A stretch of 64,000 bases of DNA from CAWJLS01 sp963843755 (lineage in GTDB: Bacteria; Acidobacteriota; Thermoanaerobaculia; Multivoradales; DATKCC01), in NCBI GenBank assembly GCA_963843755.1, contig CAWJLS010000009.1:124001-188000 (forward strand), given 5' to 3'. Under the pieces are notes generated by a model. It did no database searches. It had not been told where the DNA came from and was given only the letters and a program-made list of their open reading frames with translations. A program made the translations under genes and the position numbers. Shown here piece after piece: positions 25,082 to 36,150 of the stretch; position 1 is the first letter of the stretch, and the number at the start of each line of letters is the position of its first letter.

Positions 25082-25795
25082 GTGCCCCTTCCCCACCTGT
25101 TCGACCTGGTCCCCCCACCGTTCGTCGCCGCTTTCGACCCCGAAGCCCCCTGGGATCTCCTGGGCGAGCCGCTCGACGCCGCCCTGGCGGCCGTGGCCAC
25201 TCCGACCGGCTTCCGGCCCGGCGAGGGCGTCTACCTCCTCGGCGACGGGATCGTCGTTCACTCGACGGCCTCGATCGCCCCCGGCGCCGTCATCGAGGGC
25301 CCGGCCTGGATCGGTCAGGGGGCGACCGTGCGCACCGGCGCCTACATTCGGGGTGGCTGCTGGATCGACGACCTCGCGGTGGTCGGTGCCAACACGGAGG
25401 TCAAGCGGAGCATCCTCTTCCCCGCGGCCAAGGCACCCCACCTCGCCTACGTCGGCGACTCGATCCTCGGCCGGGGGGTCAACCTGGGCGCCGGCACGGT
25501 GCTGTCCAACTTCCGCCACGACGGCCGGCAGGTGGTCATCCCCCGTGCCCCGTTTGGCGGTGGCCCGGAGGACGCGCAGACGATCGAGACCGGCCGGCGC
25601 AAGCTGGGTGCGATCCTGGGCGAGAAGGTCGCCATCGGCTGCAACTCGGTGCTCCACCCCGGCGTGATCATGGGGTACCGCGCCCAGACCTATCCTGGGG
25701 TGATGCTCCGGTCCGGGGTGTACGGCGAGCGGGTGCTGGTGAAGCTCCGCCAGCACCAGGAAACAGTGGTGATGGAAGAGTACCCGGCAGGCTAG
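25082..25795 (+). CDS. Left-handed beta-helix (GlmU C-domain-like) protein
   Basis: A 237-residue protein beginning with GTG. Hexapeptide repeats are visible from about residue 58 to 130 (IAPGAVIEGPAWIGQGATVR, TGAYIRGGCWIDDLAVVG) and again at 130-215 (SILGRGVNLGAGTVLSNFRH, AIGCNSVLHPGVIMG), the pattern of nucleotidyltransferase-associated acyltransferases. There is no nucleotidyltransferase domain, so it may be a stand-alone acetyltransferase or sugar-nucleotide modifying protein; the substrate is unknown. The stop shares a CTAG with the convergent phosphatase stop. Confidence 0.8.
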   Translation: MPLPHLFDLVPPPFVAAFDPEAPWDLLGEPLDAALAAVATPTGFRPGEGVYLLGDGIVVHSTASIAPGAVIEGPAWIGQGATVRTGAYIRGGCWIDDLAVVGANTEVKRSILFPAAKAPHLAYVGDSILGRGVNLGAGTVLSNFRHDGRQVVIPRAPFGGGPEDAQTIETGRRKLGAILGEKVAIGCNSVLHPGVIMGYRAQTYPGVMLRSGVYGERVLVKLRQHQETVVMEEYPAG

Positions 25796-27030
25796 GCCGG
25801 ATACCGCACCACGACCATCGTCCGGTCGTCGTCCGCCGGCGCGCCGCGGCTGAAGCGGCGCACGTCCAGACCCACCGCCTCGACGATCTTCTCCGCCGGC
25901 TCTTGGCGATGGGCCGCCGCCACCTCGAGCATGTGCTCGACGCCGTACTCGGCCCAGGTCCCGCCTTCGCGGCCCCGGGTCTCGCTGATGCCGTCGGTGT
26001 AGAGCACCAGCAGGTCGCCCGGCTTGAGATTGACGAAGCCGCGCTCATAGGTGGCGTCGGCCACCGGCCCGAGCACCGTGCCGCCCTCTTCGAGCGGCCG
26101 GGGATCGCCGTCGGCCGGGATGTGGTACGGCGGCGGATGGCCGGCGTTGACGTAGATGAACGTGCCCTGGCTCTCGAGCTCGCCGTAGAACATCGAGACG
26201 AACCGGCTGGTCAGCGTGCTCTCGTGGATGATGCGGTTGAGCCGCTCGACCGTGCGGACGATCTTGAAGTCGCGCCCGAGGCCCATGCGCAGGCCCATGT
26301 AGATGTCCCGGGTCTGGAGGGCCGCCGGCAGGCCGTGACCGGAGACGTCGGCGATCGCCAGACCCAAGATCTTGTCCGACAGCGGCACATAGTCGAAGAA
26401 GTCGCCGCCGACGCTTTCGACCGGCACGGTGCGGCCGAAGATGTCGAAGTTGCCGAAGGCCGGCGCCCGCCGCGGCAGGATCGACGCCTGGATCTTGCGC
26501 GCCTCGCGGAAGATCCCTTCCATCCGCTCCTGGCGGATCTTCTGGTTCAGGCTGTGGCGGAGGATGCCCAGGGAGAACAGGATGTCCTCCCGGTGGTGGC
26601 CGGGGGCGACGTTGAACGCCAGGATGAAGTCCTCCCCCACCTCGATCGCCGCGAACTGCTCGACCCCGAGCTGCTCCTCCAGGCTGTGGTCGAACTGGGG
26701 ATCGCTCTTCTCCATGTAGACGATGCCGTGGTCGAGCAGCGTCTGGACCGGCTCGTAGGTGATCGGCACCCGGATGCCCGGCGGCAGCTCCTTGGCCTCG
26801 CCGAACGCCCTCTGGAGCACCAGGTGGCTGCCGTGGCGCCGGTAGAGCCGGCCGGCGTAGAGCCCCAGCTCGTCGCGGAACTGGGCGATGATCAGCGACG
26901 TGACGGTGTGGATGGTGTCGCCGACGTCGTCGGTGCGCTCGATGGTCTCGACCGCGTGCTCGACCTTCTTCATCAGCTCCCGGTAGTCGACCGGGCGCGT
27001 GCTCGCCTCTTTGGGCTCAGCAGTACTCAT
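25792..27030 (-). CDS. SpoIIE/RsbU-type PP2C serine phosphatase with N-terminal GAF-like domain
   Basis: A 412-residue cytoplasmic phosphatase. Residues 1-170 form a GAF-like sensor region; the linker EGIFREARKIQASILPRRAP leads into a SpoIIE PP2C domain (about 200-410). Metal-binding motifs are VGGDFFDYVPLSD, LAIADVSGHGLPAAL, NAGHPPPY, LLVLYTDGISETR and DDDRTMVVVRY, all intact. Such enzymes dephosphorylate STAS antagonists in partner-switch pathways; the STAS/ATPase pair at 8568-9403 is a candidate client, although not adjacent. It converges on the beta-helix gene with a 4-bp overlap. Confidence 0.92.
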   Translation of the reverse strand: MSTAEPKEASTRPVDYRELMKKVEHAVETIERTDDVGDTIHTVTSLIIAQFRDELGLYAGRLYRRHGSHLVLQRAFGEAKELPPGIRVPITYEPVQTLLDHGIVYMEKSDPQFDHSLEEQLGVEQFAAIEVGEDFILAFNVAPGHHREDILFSLGILRHSLNQKIRQERMEGIFREARKIQASILPRRAPAFGNFDIFGRTVPVESVGGDFFDYVPLSDKILGLAIADVSGHGLPAALQTRDIYMGLRMGLGRDFKIVRTVERLNRIIHESTLTSRFVSMFYGELESQGTFIYVNAGHPPPYHIPADGDPRPLEEGGTVLGPVADATYERGFVNLKPGDLLVLYTDGISETRGREGGTWAEYGVEHMLEVAAAHRQEPAEKIVEAVGLDVRRFSRGAPADDDRTMVVVRYPA

Positions 27031-27056
27031 GCTTCATGCCTCTGAATGTGACCTCG

Positions 27057-28637
27057 TCAACCGTTGTCGATGATCGCCCGGACGATCGCGTCCTGCGCGT
27101 TCCGCGCCTGCCAGGCGGTCCGGGTCCGGTTGGCCAGGATCGAGAAGACGTAGATCCTGCCGGAGCGGGCTCGAGCGTACCCGGACAGTGACGACACTCC
27201 GGAAAGAGTGCCGGTCTTGGCGTGAACGTTTCCGCGGTAGGGGGCCCGGTCGAGCCGATCCTCGAGCGATTGCTCCGGGGTACCTGAGACCGGCAGCGAA
27301 TTGAAGAGCTCCTTGCCCCAACGGTGATCGTACATCTCCCGCAGCAGGCGCACCAGGGCCGCGGGCGCGAACCGGTCGCGGCGGCTGAGGCCGGAGCCGT
27401 CGACCATGGAGTAGCTGCCCTCCGGGATGCCGAGGCGGCCGAGGAACGCGGCGACCGCCCGCAGCCCCCCGGCCCAGCTCCCTTCGCCGCAGGACGCGGC
27501 GCCGACGGTCTTGAGCAGGGTCTCGGCGTAGAGGTTCTGGCTCCGGCGGTTGGTCACCTCGAGGGTCGTCAGCAGGTCGCTCCGGTGGACGGCGATCTGC
27601 CGCCACCAGGCGCCGGCCGGCAGGTCGTGGACCGGCCGGAGCCGGCCGTCGATCGCGATGCCGTGTCCGGCCAGCGCGTCGCGCAGGGCCTCGCCGAAGT
27701 AGCGCGGCGGGTCCGGGACCGTGACCCAGGCCTCGACCGGCCGCGCACCCCGGTAGACCGTGCCGTCCACCTCGACCGCGGACGAGTCGCCCTGACGGAT
27801 GATCCGTACCCGGTGCCGGCGCCGCGAGCTGCTCGGTACGGTGCGGTTGTCGACCTGGAGCAGGTGGTCGAGCGGCGGCGCCAGGTCGACCCGGGGGCGT
27901 CCACGCACGGACGGCCGGACGGCGAGGAGCATGCAGTTGTCGCTGAAGTTGAGGGCCGAGACCGGCGCCTGGTACCAGCGCGCCCGCTGGTCCTCCGGCC
28001 AGTCCGGATGGACGCCCGGACCTTCGAACCGGCCGTCGACCAGGACCAGGTCGCCGTCGACCCGGTGGATCCCGCGGGCGGCCAGCGCGTCGGCCCACGG
28101 CAGGAAGGCCGAGTACGGATCGCCGCTCCACCGGCCGGAGAAGGTCGGGTCGCCGCTGCCGACCACCGCCAGGTCGCCGTGGAGCACCCCGTCTTCGACC
28201 GTGCCGCGGGCGAGCAGCGGCGTCTCGAAGAACCAGTTGGGACCGAGCGCGTCGAGCGCCGTGGCGGTGGTGACGAGCTTGGTGTTCGACGCGGCGATCC
28301 GCGGCGTGTCGGCCTTGTAGGAGTACACGCTGGCGCCGGTGGCGAGGTCCGTGACCTGGACGCCCAGGTCCGGTGCCACCCGCAACGCCCGGGAGACCTG
28401 GGCGTTGACCGCCCGGTTGAGTGCAGTGAACGACCGGGGCGACTGGGGTGACCGAGGGGGAGCCGGTCGAGCGGGAGCCGGTCGAGTCGCAGCCGGTCCG
28501 GCCGGTGCCGCGGAGATGGGCGGGGCGGCGGCCGCCAGGGTGACGAACAGCAAGGCGAGGAGCAGCCCGCGTCGCAGGCCCCGGACGCCCGCCCGGCGCC
28601 TGTTGCTCACCGCGTGCTGCCGTCCGTCAGGCGACAT
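27057..28637 (-). CDS. dacB: D-alanyl-D-alanine carboxypeptidase/endopeptidase (PBP4, S13 family)
   Basis: A 526-residue periplasmic penicillin-binding protein that trims or cleaves peptidoglycan cross-links. A signal peptide (RGLLLALLFVTLAAAAPPIS) is followed by a Pro/Ala/Arg linker. The S13 active-site motifs are in order: SNTK (SxxK, about residue 118) in IAASNTKLVTTATAL, the MVDGSGLSRRDR segment (SxN-equivalent region) and KTGTLSGVSSLSGY (KTG) near residue 445. Length is slightly above E. coli DacB (477) because of the linker. It starts 16 bp after the nucleoside transporter stop on the same strand. Confidence 0.92.
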   Translation of the reverse strand: MSPDGRQHAVSNRRRAGVRGLRRGLLLALLFVTLAAAAPPISAAPAGPAATRPAPARPAPPRSPQSPRSFTALNRAVNAQVSRALRVAPDLGVQVTDLATGASVYSYKADTPRIAASNTKLVTTATALDALGPNWFFETPLLARGTVEDGVLHGDLAVVGSGDPTFSGRWSGDPYSAFLPWADALAARGIHRVDGDLVLVDGRFEGPGVHPDWPEDQRARWYQAPVSALNFSDNCMLLAVRPSVRGRPRVDLAPPLDHLLQVDNRTVPSSSRRRHRVRIIRQGDSSAVEVDGTVYRGARPVEAWVTVPDPPRYFGEALRDALAGHGIAIDGRLRPVHDLPAGAWWRQIAVHRSDLLTTLEVTNRRSQNLYAETLLKTVGAASCGEGSWAGGLRAVAAFLGRLGIPEGSYSMVDGSGLSRRDRFAPAALVRLLREMYDHRWGKELFNSLPVSGTPEQSLEDRLDRAPYRGNVHAKTGTLSGVSSLSGYARARSGRIYVFSILANRTRTAWQARNAQDAIVRAIIDNG

Positions 28638-28653
28638 CGGTCCCGCGTCCCGC

Positions 28654-29853
28654 CTAAAGCAGCAGCCCCGCGATCGTCGCGGTCTGGAAGCATGCGAGCG
28701 AGCCGGCGATCATCGCCCGCAGCCCCAGCCTGGCCAGGTCGCCTTTGCGCTCGGGGGCGATGCCGCCGATGCCGCCGATCTGGATGGCGATCGAGGAGAA
28801 GTTCGAGAAGCCGCACAGGGCGTAGGTGGCGATCACCTGGGAGCGCTCCGACAGCTCGCCCGCCTTGGCCATGTCCTCCAACCGCAGGTAGCCGACGAAC
28901 TCGTTGACCACCGTCTTGATCCCCAGCAGCGAGCCGACCTTGCCGGCCTCGGCCCACGGCACGCCCATCACCCAGGCGAGCGGCCGGAAGATCCATCCGA
29001 GCAGCCACTCGAGCGACAGGTCCGGATAGCCGAACAGGCCGCCAGCCCAGTGAAAGCCGGCGTTGATCACCGCGATCAGGCCGAGGAAAGCGAGCAGCAT
29101 GGCGCCGACGTTCAAGGCCAGCTTGAGACCGGCGCCGGCGCCTTCGGCCGCGGCGTCGATGACGTTGACGTAGGGCGTCTTGATCTCCACCCGCACGTCG
29201 CCCGCGGTGACGCTCTCCTCGGTCTCCGGGAACATCAGCTTGGCCATCACCAGGGCGGCCGGCGCGGACATGACGCTGGCCGAGATCAGGTGGCCGGCGG
29301 AGACCCCCATGCCGACGTAGGCCGCCAGGACGCCCCCCGCGATGGTGGCGAAGCCGCCGGTCATCACCGCCATCAGCTCCGACTTCGTCATGTCCTTGAC
29401 GTAGGGCCGCACCAGCAGCGGCGCCTCGGTCTGGCCGACGAAGATGTTGCCCGAGGCCGACAGCGACTCGGCGCCCGAGGTCCCCATGAAGCGCATCATC
29501 ACGTAGGCGAACGCCTTGACCACCTTCTGTACCAGCCCGACGTGGTAGAGCACCGCGATGAAGCTGGAGAAGAAGATGATCGTCGGCAGCACCTTGAAGG
29601 CGAAGTAGTGCTCCTCGAAGTTGTCGCCGAAGATGAACTTCGAGCCGGCGTCGGCGAAGTCGAGGAACGCCGTCACCACCCGGCTCATCTCGAGGAAGAA
29701 CGCCTGTCCCCACGGGGTCTTGAGGATCAGGACGGCGAAGATGAACTGGAGCAGCGTGCCGACGATGACGGTGCGCCAGTTGATCGCCTTGCGGTCCGTC
29801 GAGAGGGCGTAGGCGATGCCCAACATCACCACCAGGCCGAGCAGGGCGATCAT
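28654..29853 (-). CDS. CNT-family (NupC-like) nucleoside transporter
   Basis: A 399-residue inner-membrane concentrative nucleoside:cation symporter. The ATG at 29853 (MIALLGLVVMLGIAYAL) is preceded by GAGAGGG; an open frame extends upstream without homology. Family motifs include FFSSFIAVLYHVG, SASGNIFVGQTEAPLLVRPY (substrate-binding QTEAP), TGGFATIAGGVLAAYVG, KTVVNEFVGYL (NEF) and CGFSNFSSIAIQIGGIG. The usual eight or so helices plus re-entrant hairpins are visible. It is followed closely by dacB; the 255 bp upstream, to the TonB receptor stop at 30109, contain nothing recognised. Confidence 0.93.
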   Translation of the reverse strand: MIALLGLVVMLGIAYALSTDRKAINWRTVIVGTLLQFIFAVLILKTPWGQAFFLEMSRVVTAFLDFADAGSKFIFGDNFEEHYFAFKVLPTIIFFSSFIAVLYHVGLVQKVVKAFAYVMMRFMGTSGAESLSASGNIFVGQTEAPLLVRPYVKDMTKSELMAVMTGGFATIAGGVLAAYVGMGVSAGHLISASVMSAPAALVMAKLMFPETEESVTAGDVRVEIKTPYVNVIDAAAEGAGAGLKLALNVGAMLLAFLGLIAVINAGFHWAGGLFGYPDLSLEWLLGWIFRPLAWVMGVPWAEAGKVGSLLGIKTVVNEFVGYLRLEDMAKAGELSERSQVIATYALCGFSNFSSIAIQIGGIGGIAPERKGDLARLGLRAMIAGSLACFQTATIAGLLL

Positions 29854-30108
29854 CGAGGCGCCCTCTCGTCGAGGACCGGCGTCCCGGCTCCCGCGGGAGA
29901 GGGCGAGGACGGGCGACGCGGAGGACGGCACCGGCAGTCTGTGCGCAACATGGCCGCGGCAGCGTATCCCAGGGGTCCCGGCTCGGCAAGGCGGCGGACC
30001 CTCGCGACCAAGCCGGCGGCCACTCCCCGACCGCGCGCCACCCGTCCGGCGGGCGGGGCCCTGGAGCCGGCTCGCCACCGGCTCCGGACCCGACCCGCTG
30101 GCTCCCGC

Positions 30109-32457
30109 TCAGAACTGGTAGGACAGCCCGACCGAGACCCGCCGTCCGGGCTCCAGCACCCGCTCGCCGGCGAACGGATCGAGCGACGTCAGGTGGTCGG
30201 CGTAGGCCTGGTCGAACAGGTTCTCGACCCCGACCCGGATCGTCACGCCCCGAGCCGCCCGCCAGCCGGCCGCCAGGTCGACCGTGGTGTGGCCGTCGGT
30301 GGGCTGCTCGAGGCGGCTCGTGGCCACCCGGGTCTGGTCGTCGACCCAGTCCACGCTGCCGTCGATCCAGCCGCGCTCGCCGGCCGCCGTCCAGCGGAGC
30401 CCCGTCCGCACGTCGAGCGGCGGCACGCCGAAGGCCGGCTCGTCGAACGTCTCGTCGCGCCCGCGGACGTAGCTCGCGGTCGCCCGCCAGCCGAGCGTCT
30501 GGCCGGAGCGGCCCAGGGGGCGGTCGCCGTGGAGCGACGCCTCGCCGCCCCAGAACGTCGCCCCGTCGCCGTTGATGTAGCGATAGACGGTCGGCGGCGA
30601 GAGCGGCAGCCGGCGGGGCACCGACGGGTCGGGCACGACAGTGATGTAGTCCTCGATCCGCCGGTAGTAGAGGTCGACGGAGGCGACCGTCGAGATCCCT
30701 CCGCCCGAGCCCAGGTAGACCTCGCTGCCGAGATCGATCTCCTGGCTCGCCTCCGGCTTCAGGGACGGGTCGCCCAGCAGCTCGGCCGCCACCTGGAAGC
30801 GGGTCGAAGGGAAGCGGTCGGAGTAGCGCTCGAGCACCGACGCGGTCCGCACCGCCCGCCCGAGGCCCGCGGTCAGCACCCAGATGTCCGAGAGGTTCCA
30901 GCGCCCCGACAGCGCGGCGCTCAGGTTGGTCTCGGTCCGGTCCGGGTTCCCGGTCGTGTTCTCACGGAAGAACTCCGACAGCGTGCCGGCGGACGCGTCC
31001 ACCCGGTCGACGCGCACCGTCCCGGCGAGCTCGACGGCGTCCCGCCGCCAGATCCCCTGGCCGTAGGCACCGCCGTCGACGATCTCCGCATCGGGCCAGA
31101 CGATGTCCTGAAACAGCACCGCCCCCGTGTCGCGGCGGCTGACGGTGCGATGGGCGTCCTGCTTCAGGTCGTAGACGTCCCCGCCCACCCGCCAGCGCAG
31201 GCCGGCCGCGGCGAGATCCGCGTGCACCGACGCGCCCCGCGTGTCGGCGTGGGTCGGCAGATCGACGTCGAGGCCGAACGGCGGCACCCGCCCGGGCATG
31301 GGCAGGGCGGTCGGCTTCTCGTCGTTGTTCATCCGGTGGCGCTTCTCGTTCGAGTAGACCTGGGCATGGACCCCCCGGAGCACCCGGCCGCCGGTGCCCG
31401 GTCCGGCGGACGTCGAAGGCGCCTGCCAGTCCAGGTCGACCGCGTGGGAGTTGGTGAAGAAGTAGCTCGCGTCCAGGATGCGGCCCGGGTAGTCGAGGTC
31501 GTGCTGGCCCTGGTAGCCGCCGCTGTACTCGACCGTCGTGTTCCCGCTCGGCCGGAAGCCGAGGCGCCAGTGAGCGCTCTCCGACCGGTAGTCGCCCGGC
31601 ACGGTGGAGCCGTCGCCGGCCCGGTAGTCGTTGCCGTTGCGCCCGTCGAGGCTGAGGACGAAGCGGCTCCTCTCGCTGCTCCGGTAGACCGTCGCGCCGC
31701 CGTCTCCGACCGAGCCGTTCTCGCCCCACGATCCGTCCACGCGACCGCCCCAGCCTCCGCCCGCGCCGTCCTGCCGGAACGGCGGCCGGAAAGTCTCGAC
31801 ACGGATCGCCGACAGCGCGCCGGCGCCCCAGGTGAGGGCGTACGGCCCCTTGACGACCTGCACGCTCTCGACCGCGTCCGGGCCGACGTGGGAGAGGTCG
31901 GAGTCCATGCGGGCCGGGCCGGCGGCGAAGGTCCGGGTGCCGTCGACGAACGCCGCGACCTGGCTCTCCTGGAGGCCGCGCACGCTCGGGTCCAGGTTGA
32001 TCGAGCCCCGGCGGGTGGCGTTCAGGGCCGGCTCGTCGCGGAGCGCTTCGACCAGGTCGCGGGTGTCGCGCTCCTGGAGGTCCCGCCCCGCCACCCGCCT
32101 CTCGGTCGCCAGCCCCGGGTCCTGGGCCGTCACCACGATCGACCGGCGCACCTCCTCGACCGGCTTCTCGTCCGCCCCGTTGTCGGCCGGCTTGGCCGGG
32201 GTCGACGTGGAGGCGGCGGCCGACTTCGTCTCGTCCGCTCGCTTCTTCTGCGACTCGTCCTTCCGGGAGCCGGACTGCGCCCCGCTCTCCGTCCCGACCG
32301 AGGCCACCGCGCGCGACGGGTCGCCGGCCCGGCCTTCGGCGGCCGCTGGCGCGCTCGTCGTCAGCGCCCCGAGCAGGATCAGGCCCAGAGCCGGGCCGAG
32401 CGTCATGTCTGAGATCGAGAGCGCACGGGGCACCCTCCGTCGATTCCTCGAGTCCAT
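30109..32457 (-). CDS. TonB-dependent outer-membrane receptor
   Basis: A 782-residue outer-membrane transporter. The ATG at 32457 is supported by AAGGAGAGAGG just upstream; an in-frame GTG at 32475 would put the ribosome site inside the gene and is rejected. A signal peptide (about 12-38) is followed by a charged Ser/Lys/Glu linker. Next come the plug (SIVVTAQDPG as TonB-box region, DLVEALRDEPALN, VRGLQESQVAAFVDGTR, VQVVKGPYALTWGAGAL) and a 22-strand-type barrel ending EPGRRVSVGLSYQF with the terminal aromatic. The adjacent upstream Cys/His-rich secreted protein suggests a metal (copper is a guess from similar clusters) rather than a sugar substrate. Confidence 0.9.
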   Translation of the reverse strand: MDSRNRRRVPRALSISDMTLGPALGLILLGALTTSAPAAAEGRAGDPSRAVASVGTESGAQSGSRKDESQKKRADETKSAAASTSTPAKPADNGADEKPVEEVRRSIVVTAQDPGLATERRVAGRDLQERDTRDLVEALRDEPALNATRRGSINLDPSVRGLQESQVAAFVDGTRTFAAGPARMDSDLSHVGPDAVESVQVVKGPYALTWGAGALSAIRVETFRPPFRQDGAGGGWGGRVDGSWGENGSVGDGGATVYRSSERSRFVLSLDGRNGNDYRAGDGSTVPGDYRSESAHWRLGFRPSGNTTVEYSGGYQGQHDLDYPGRILDASYFFTNSHAVDLDWQAPSTSAGPGTGGRVLRGVHAQVYSNEKRHRMNNDEKPTALPMPGRVPPFGLDVDLPTHADTRGASVHADLAAAGLRWRVGGDVYDLKQDAHRTVSRRDTGAVLFQDIVWPDAEIVDGGAYGQGIWRRDAVELAGTVRVDRVDASAGTLSEFFRENTTGNPDRTETNLSAALSGRWNLSDIWVLTAGLGRAVRTASVLERYSDRFPSTRFQVAAELLGDPSLKPEASQEIDLGSEVYLGSGGGISTVASVDLYYRRIEDYITVVPDPSVPRRLPLSPPTVYRYINGDGATFWGGEASLHGDRPLGRSGQTLGWRATASYVRGRDETFDEPAFGVPPLDVRTGLRWTAAGERGWIDGSVDWVDDQTRVATSRLEQPTDGHTTVDLAAGWRAARGVTIRVGVENLFDQAYADHLTSLDPFAGERVLEPGRRVSVGLSYQF

Positions 32458-32500
32458 CGTCCTCTCTCCTTCCACGGGCCGAGCGTGTCCCTTCGGGCGC

Positions 32501-32533
32501 CCATCAGGCGCCGATCAGGCGCCGATCAGGGAT
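32501..32533. repeat. Three tandem 11-bp repeats in the TonB receptor leader
   Basis: Units CCATCAGGCGC, CGATCAGGCGC and a partial third copy CGATCAGG-GAT lie 44 bp upstream of the receptor ATG. They could be a phased regulator site or simple slippage repeats. Confidence 0.55.
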
Positions 32534-32569
32534 AGGGGCGGCCCTGAACCAGGTGGATTTACCGGTGAA

Positions 32570-33040
32570 TCAAAGGTGAATCTGGGGGTCGAGGTCGCGC
32601 GCGAAGGAGGGGGGACCGCGGGGAGAGATGACCGAGGCGAGGGTGGCCGCATGGAGGGCAGCGCCATCGACCGGGGGGTGGAGGGCGGACGGCAGCTCGA
32701 CGGCGAGCGCGGCGCCGTCCGTGTCGCAGGAGGCCGAGCGGCGGCCGGAGGCGCTCGACGCCACGCCCTGGCAGCCGCCACAGCGGGCGGAGACCACCGC
32801 CGGGGCCGACTCCCAGCGGGCCCCGTGAGGAGCCGCGGCCGCCCCGGATGCGTGTCCGGCGGCCTGGTGGCCTCCGTGGTGGGCGAGCATGCAGCAGCAC
32901 CCCTCGCCGCACTTCATGCCGCAGGCGCACCGCTGCCCGGCGGCGGCCGGCGACATCGCGCCGTCCGCCGAAGCGAGCGGCACGAGCAACGCCAGCAGCG
33001 CCCAGAGGGCGATCGCGATGCGGGCCGAGCGGTGGATCAT
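32570..33040 (-). CDS. Secreted Cys/His-rich, probably metal-binding protein
   Basis: A 156-residue protein with a signal peptide (IALWALLALLVPLASA) directly followed by a dense metal-binding cluster: CACGMKCGEGCCCMLAHHGG, with seven Cys and two His in twenty residues plus further His after it, then a later CGGCQ pair. The C-terminal half is low-complexity Ala/Ser/His. The start at 33040 (MIHRSARIA) is preferred over an upstream GTG that would add 14 residues before the signal. It lies upstream of the TonB receptor on the same strand (112 bp gap), consistent with a shared metal-acquisition or metal-resistance unit. The family is not recognised by name; Cu(I) or Zn are plausible ligands. Confidence 0.65.
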   Translation of the reverse strand: MIHRSARIAIALWALLALLVPLASADGAMSPAAAGQRCACGMKCGEGCCCMLAHHGGHQAAGHASGAAAAPHGARWESAPAVVSARCGGCQGVASSASGRRSASCDTDGAALAVELPSALHPPVDGAALHAATLASVISPRGPPSFARDLDPQIHL

Positions 33041-33233
33041 CGTCTGCGAGTGTACGGTGCGCGGCCCCCGCAAACCAAGCACGCTGCCCCCTGTCGACTC
33101 TCCGGAGCTCCCGGTACAATGCTGCGGTCCGTCCCGTCATGCACCGATGCCCGGCCGACCGCCGACGATCGGCCGCCGACTCCAGGCACCCGCTCCACGT
33201 CCACAGAGCCTCACCAAGATGGAAGGAGAGCCC

Positions 33234-34967
<1,734 letters not shown>

Positions 34968-34986
34968 CCTGCTAGGAGGAACGATC

Positions 34987-35583
34987 ATGCGAGCACTCGG
35001 GTACTTCCTGATCACCGCCGGCTTCCTCATCGGAGCCTACTTCGCCGTCCAGCAGCCGGAGAACCTCCCCCTGGGCGGTTACCTGGCCGGCCTGGCCGTC
35101 GGCATCCTGGGTGTCGTCATCGTCCAGACGGCACGGCGCCGGGCCTCCCGGGGCGCCGACCGGCTGGCGACGAACATGGCGACGCTCGAGTCGAGCCTGG
35201 CACGGGTGGCCGACAACGCCCGCGCCCTCGACGCCGAGAAGGAATCGATCGACGTCTACGACCTCAAGACCCGCATCGACGCGACCTTCCCCGCCGATCT
35301 GGGCGCGTTCGTCGACGCCCGCGAGTCGATCATCCACCGGCACAGCCTCCAGGCCTACGCCGACGTGATGAACCCGTTCGCCGCCGGAGAGCGCTACCTC
35401 AACCGGGTCTGGTCCTGCTCGACCGACGGCTACATCGACGAGGCCCACGAGTACTTGGGCCGCGCCCACGAGCAGTTCGAGGAGGCGCTCGCCGTCCTGC
35501 GGACGCTGCCCAGGCCGGCCGGGCCAGCCGAATCGGCTGAGCTGGCCGGGAAGGCCGGACAGGCCGCCGAAGGGCGCCCGTGA
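34987..35583 (+). CDS. Membrane-anchored hypothetical protein
   Basis: A 198-residue protein with two N-terminal hydrophobic helices (LGYFLITAGFLIGAYFAV and YLAGLAVGILGVVIVQ), then a soluble helical domain of about 120 residues (LESSLARVADNARALDAEK, DLGAFVDARESIIHRHSLQA, YIDEAHEYLGRAHEQFEEAL) with coiled-coil character and a low-complexity Ala/Gly tail. TAGGAGGA at 34973-34980 supports the ATG at 34987. It lies between the OPT transporter and a tyrosine phosphatase whose GTG overlaps its stop, so it is probably part of that operon. The family is unknown. Confidence 0.65.
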   Translation: MRALGYFLITAGFLIGAYFAVQQPENLPLGGYLAGLAVGILGVVIVQTARRRASRGADRLATNMATLESSLARVADNARALDAEKESIDVYDLKTRIDATFPADLGAFVDARESIIHRHSLQAYADVMNPFAAGERYLNRVWSCSTDGYIDEAHEYLGRAHEQFEEALAVLRTLPRPAGPAESAELAGKAGQAAEGRP

Positions 35584-36101
35584 AGCGGGTCCTCTTCGTC
35601 TGCCTGGGCAACATCTGTCGCTCGCCCACGGCCGAGGGGGTGATGGACCACCTGCTCACCGAGCGCGGCCTCGAACACGAGGTCGAGGTCGACTCGGCCG
35701 GCACCATCGCCTACCACGTGGGCGAAGGCGCCGACCCGCGCATGCAGCGGGCGGCGGCCGAGCGCGGCTACGCCCTGGACAGCATCTCCCGGCAGGTGGA
35801 GGAAGAGGACTTCGAGCGCTTCGACCTGGTGGTCGCCATGGACCGGTCGAACCGCCAGGACCTCGAGGAGATGGCGCCCGCCGGCACCGCGGACAAGCTC
35901 AGGCTGCTCTCGGACTTCCTGGGCGAGGGAGCGCCGGTGGACGTGCCCGACCCCTACTGGGGCGGCGCCAAGGGGTTCGACCGGGTGATCGACCTGATCG
36001 AGGAGGCCTGCCCGCGCATCCTGGAGGCGCTCCTCGACGAGCAGGAAGGGCGACGGGAGCGACCCGAGGCGACGGGGACCGCGCCGCCCGACGAACCTTG
36101 A
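35580..36101 (+). CDS. Low-molecular-weight protein-tyrosine phosphatase
   Basis: A 173-residue LMW-PTP. The P-loop CLGNICRSP at residues 8-16 supplies the Cys nucleophile and Arg (CX5R), VEVDSAGT and RGYALDSISRQV follow, and the general acid is in DVPDPYWGG (about residues 120-128). Cytoplasmic substrates may include tyrosine kinases of capsule export or arsenate-like detoxification; none is nearby. It begins with GTG overlapping the previous stop (GTGA) and is followed 49 bp later by the fructosamine kinase family gene. Confidence 0.93.
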   Translation: MKRVLFVCLGNICRSPTAEGVMDHLLTERGLEHEVEVDSAGTIAYHVGEGADPRMQRAAAERGYALDSISRQVEEEDFERFDLVVAMDRSNRQDLEEMAPAGTADKLRLLSDFLGEGAPVDVPDPYWGGAKGFDRVIDLIEEACPRILEALLDEQEGRRERPEATGTAPPDEP

Positions 36102-36150
36102 GTCGGCCCCCGGCTCACCGCGAATACGCCAGAGGCGAACGGCCGAGACC

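Noticed and set aside
27057..28637. dacB considered as a class A/C beta-lactamase because of the SxxK and KTG motifs
   Set aside because: Length, motif spacing and the DGSGLSR segment fit the S13 PBP4 family.
28339..32412. A plus-strand open frame of 1357 codons
   Set aside because: Antisense to dacB, the nucleoside transporter and the TonB receptor, all of which have clear motifs; low-complexity translation.
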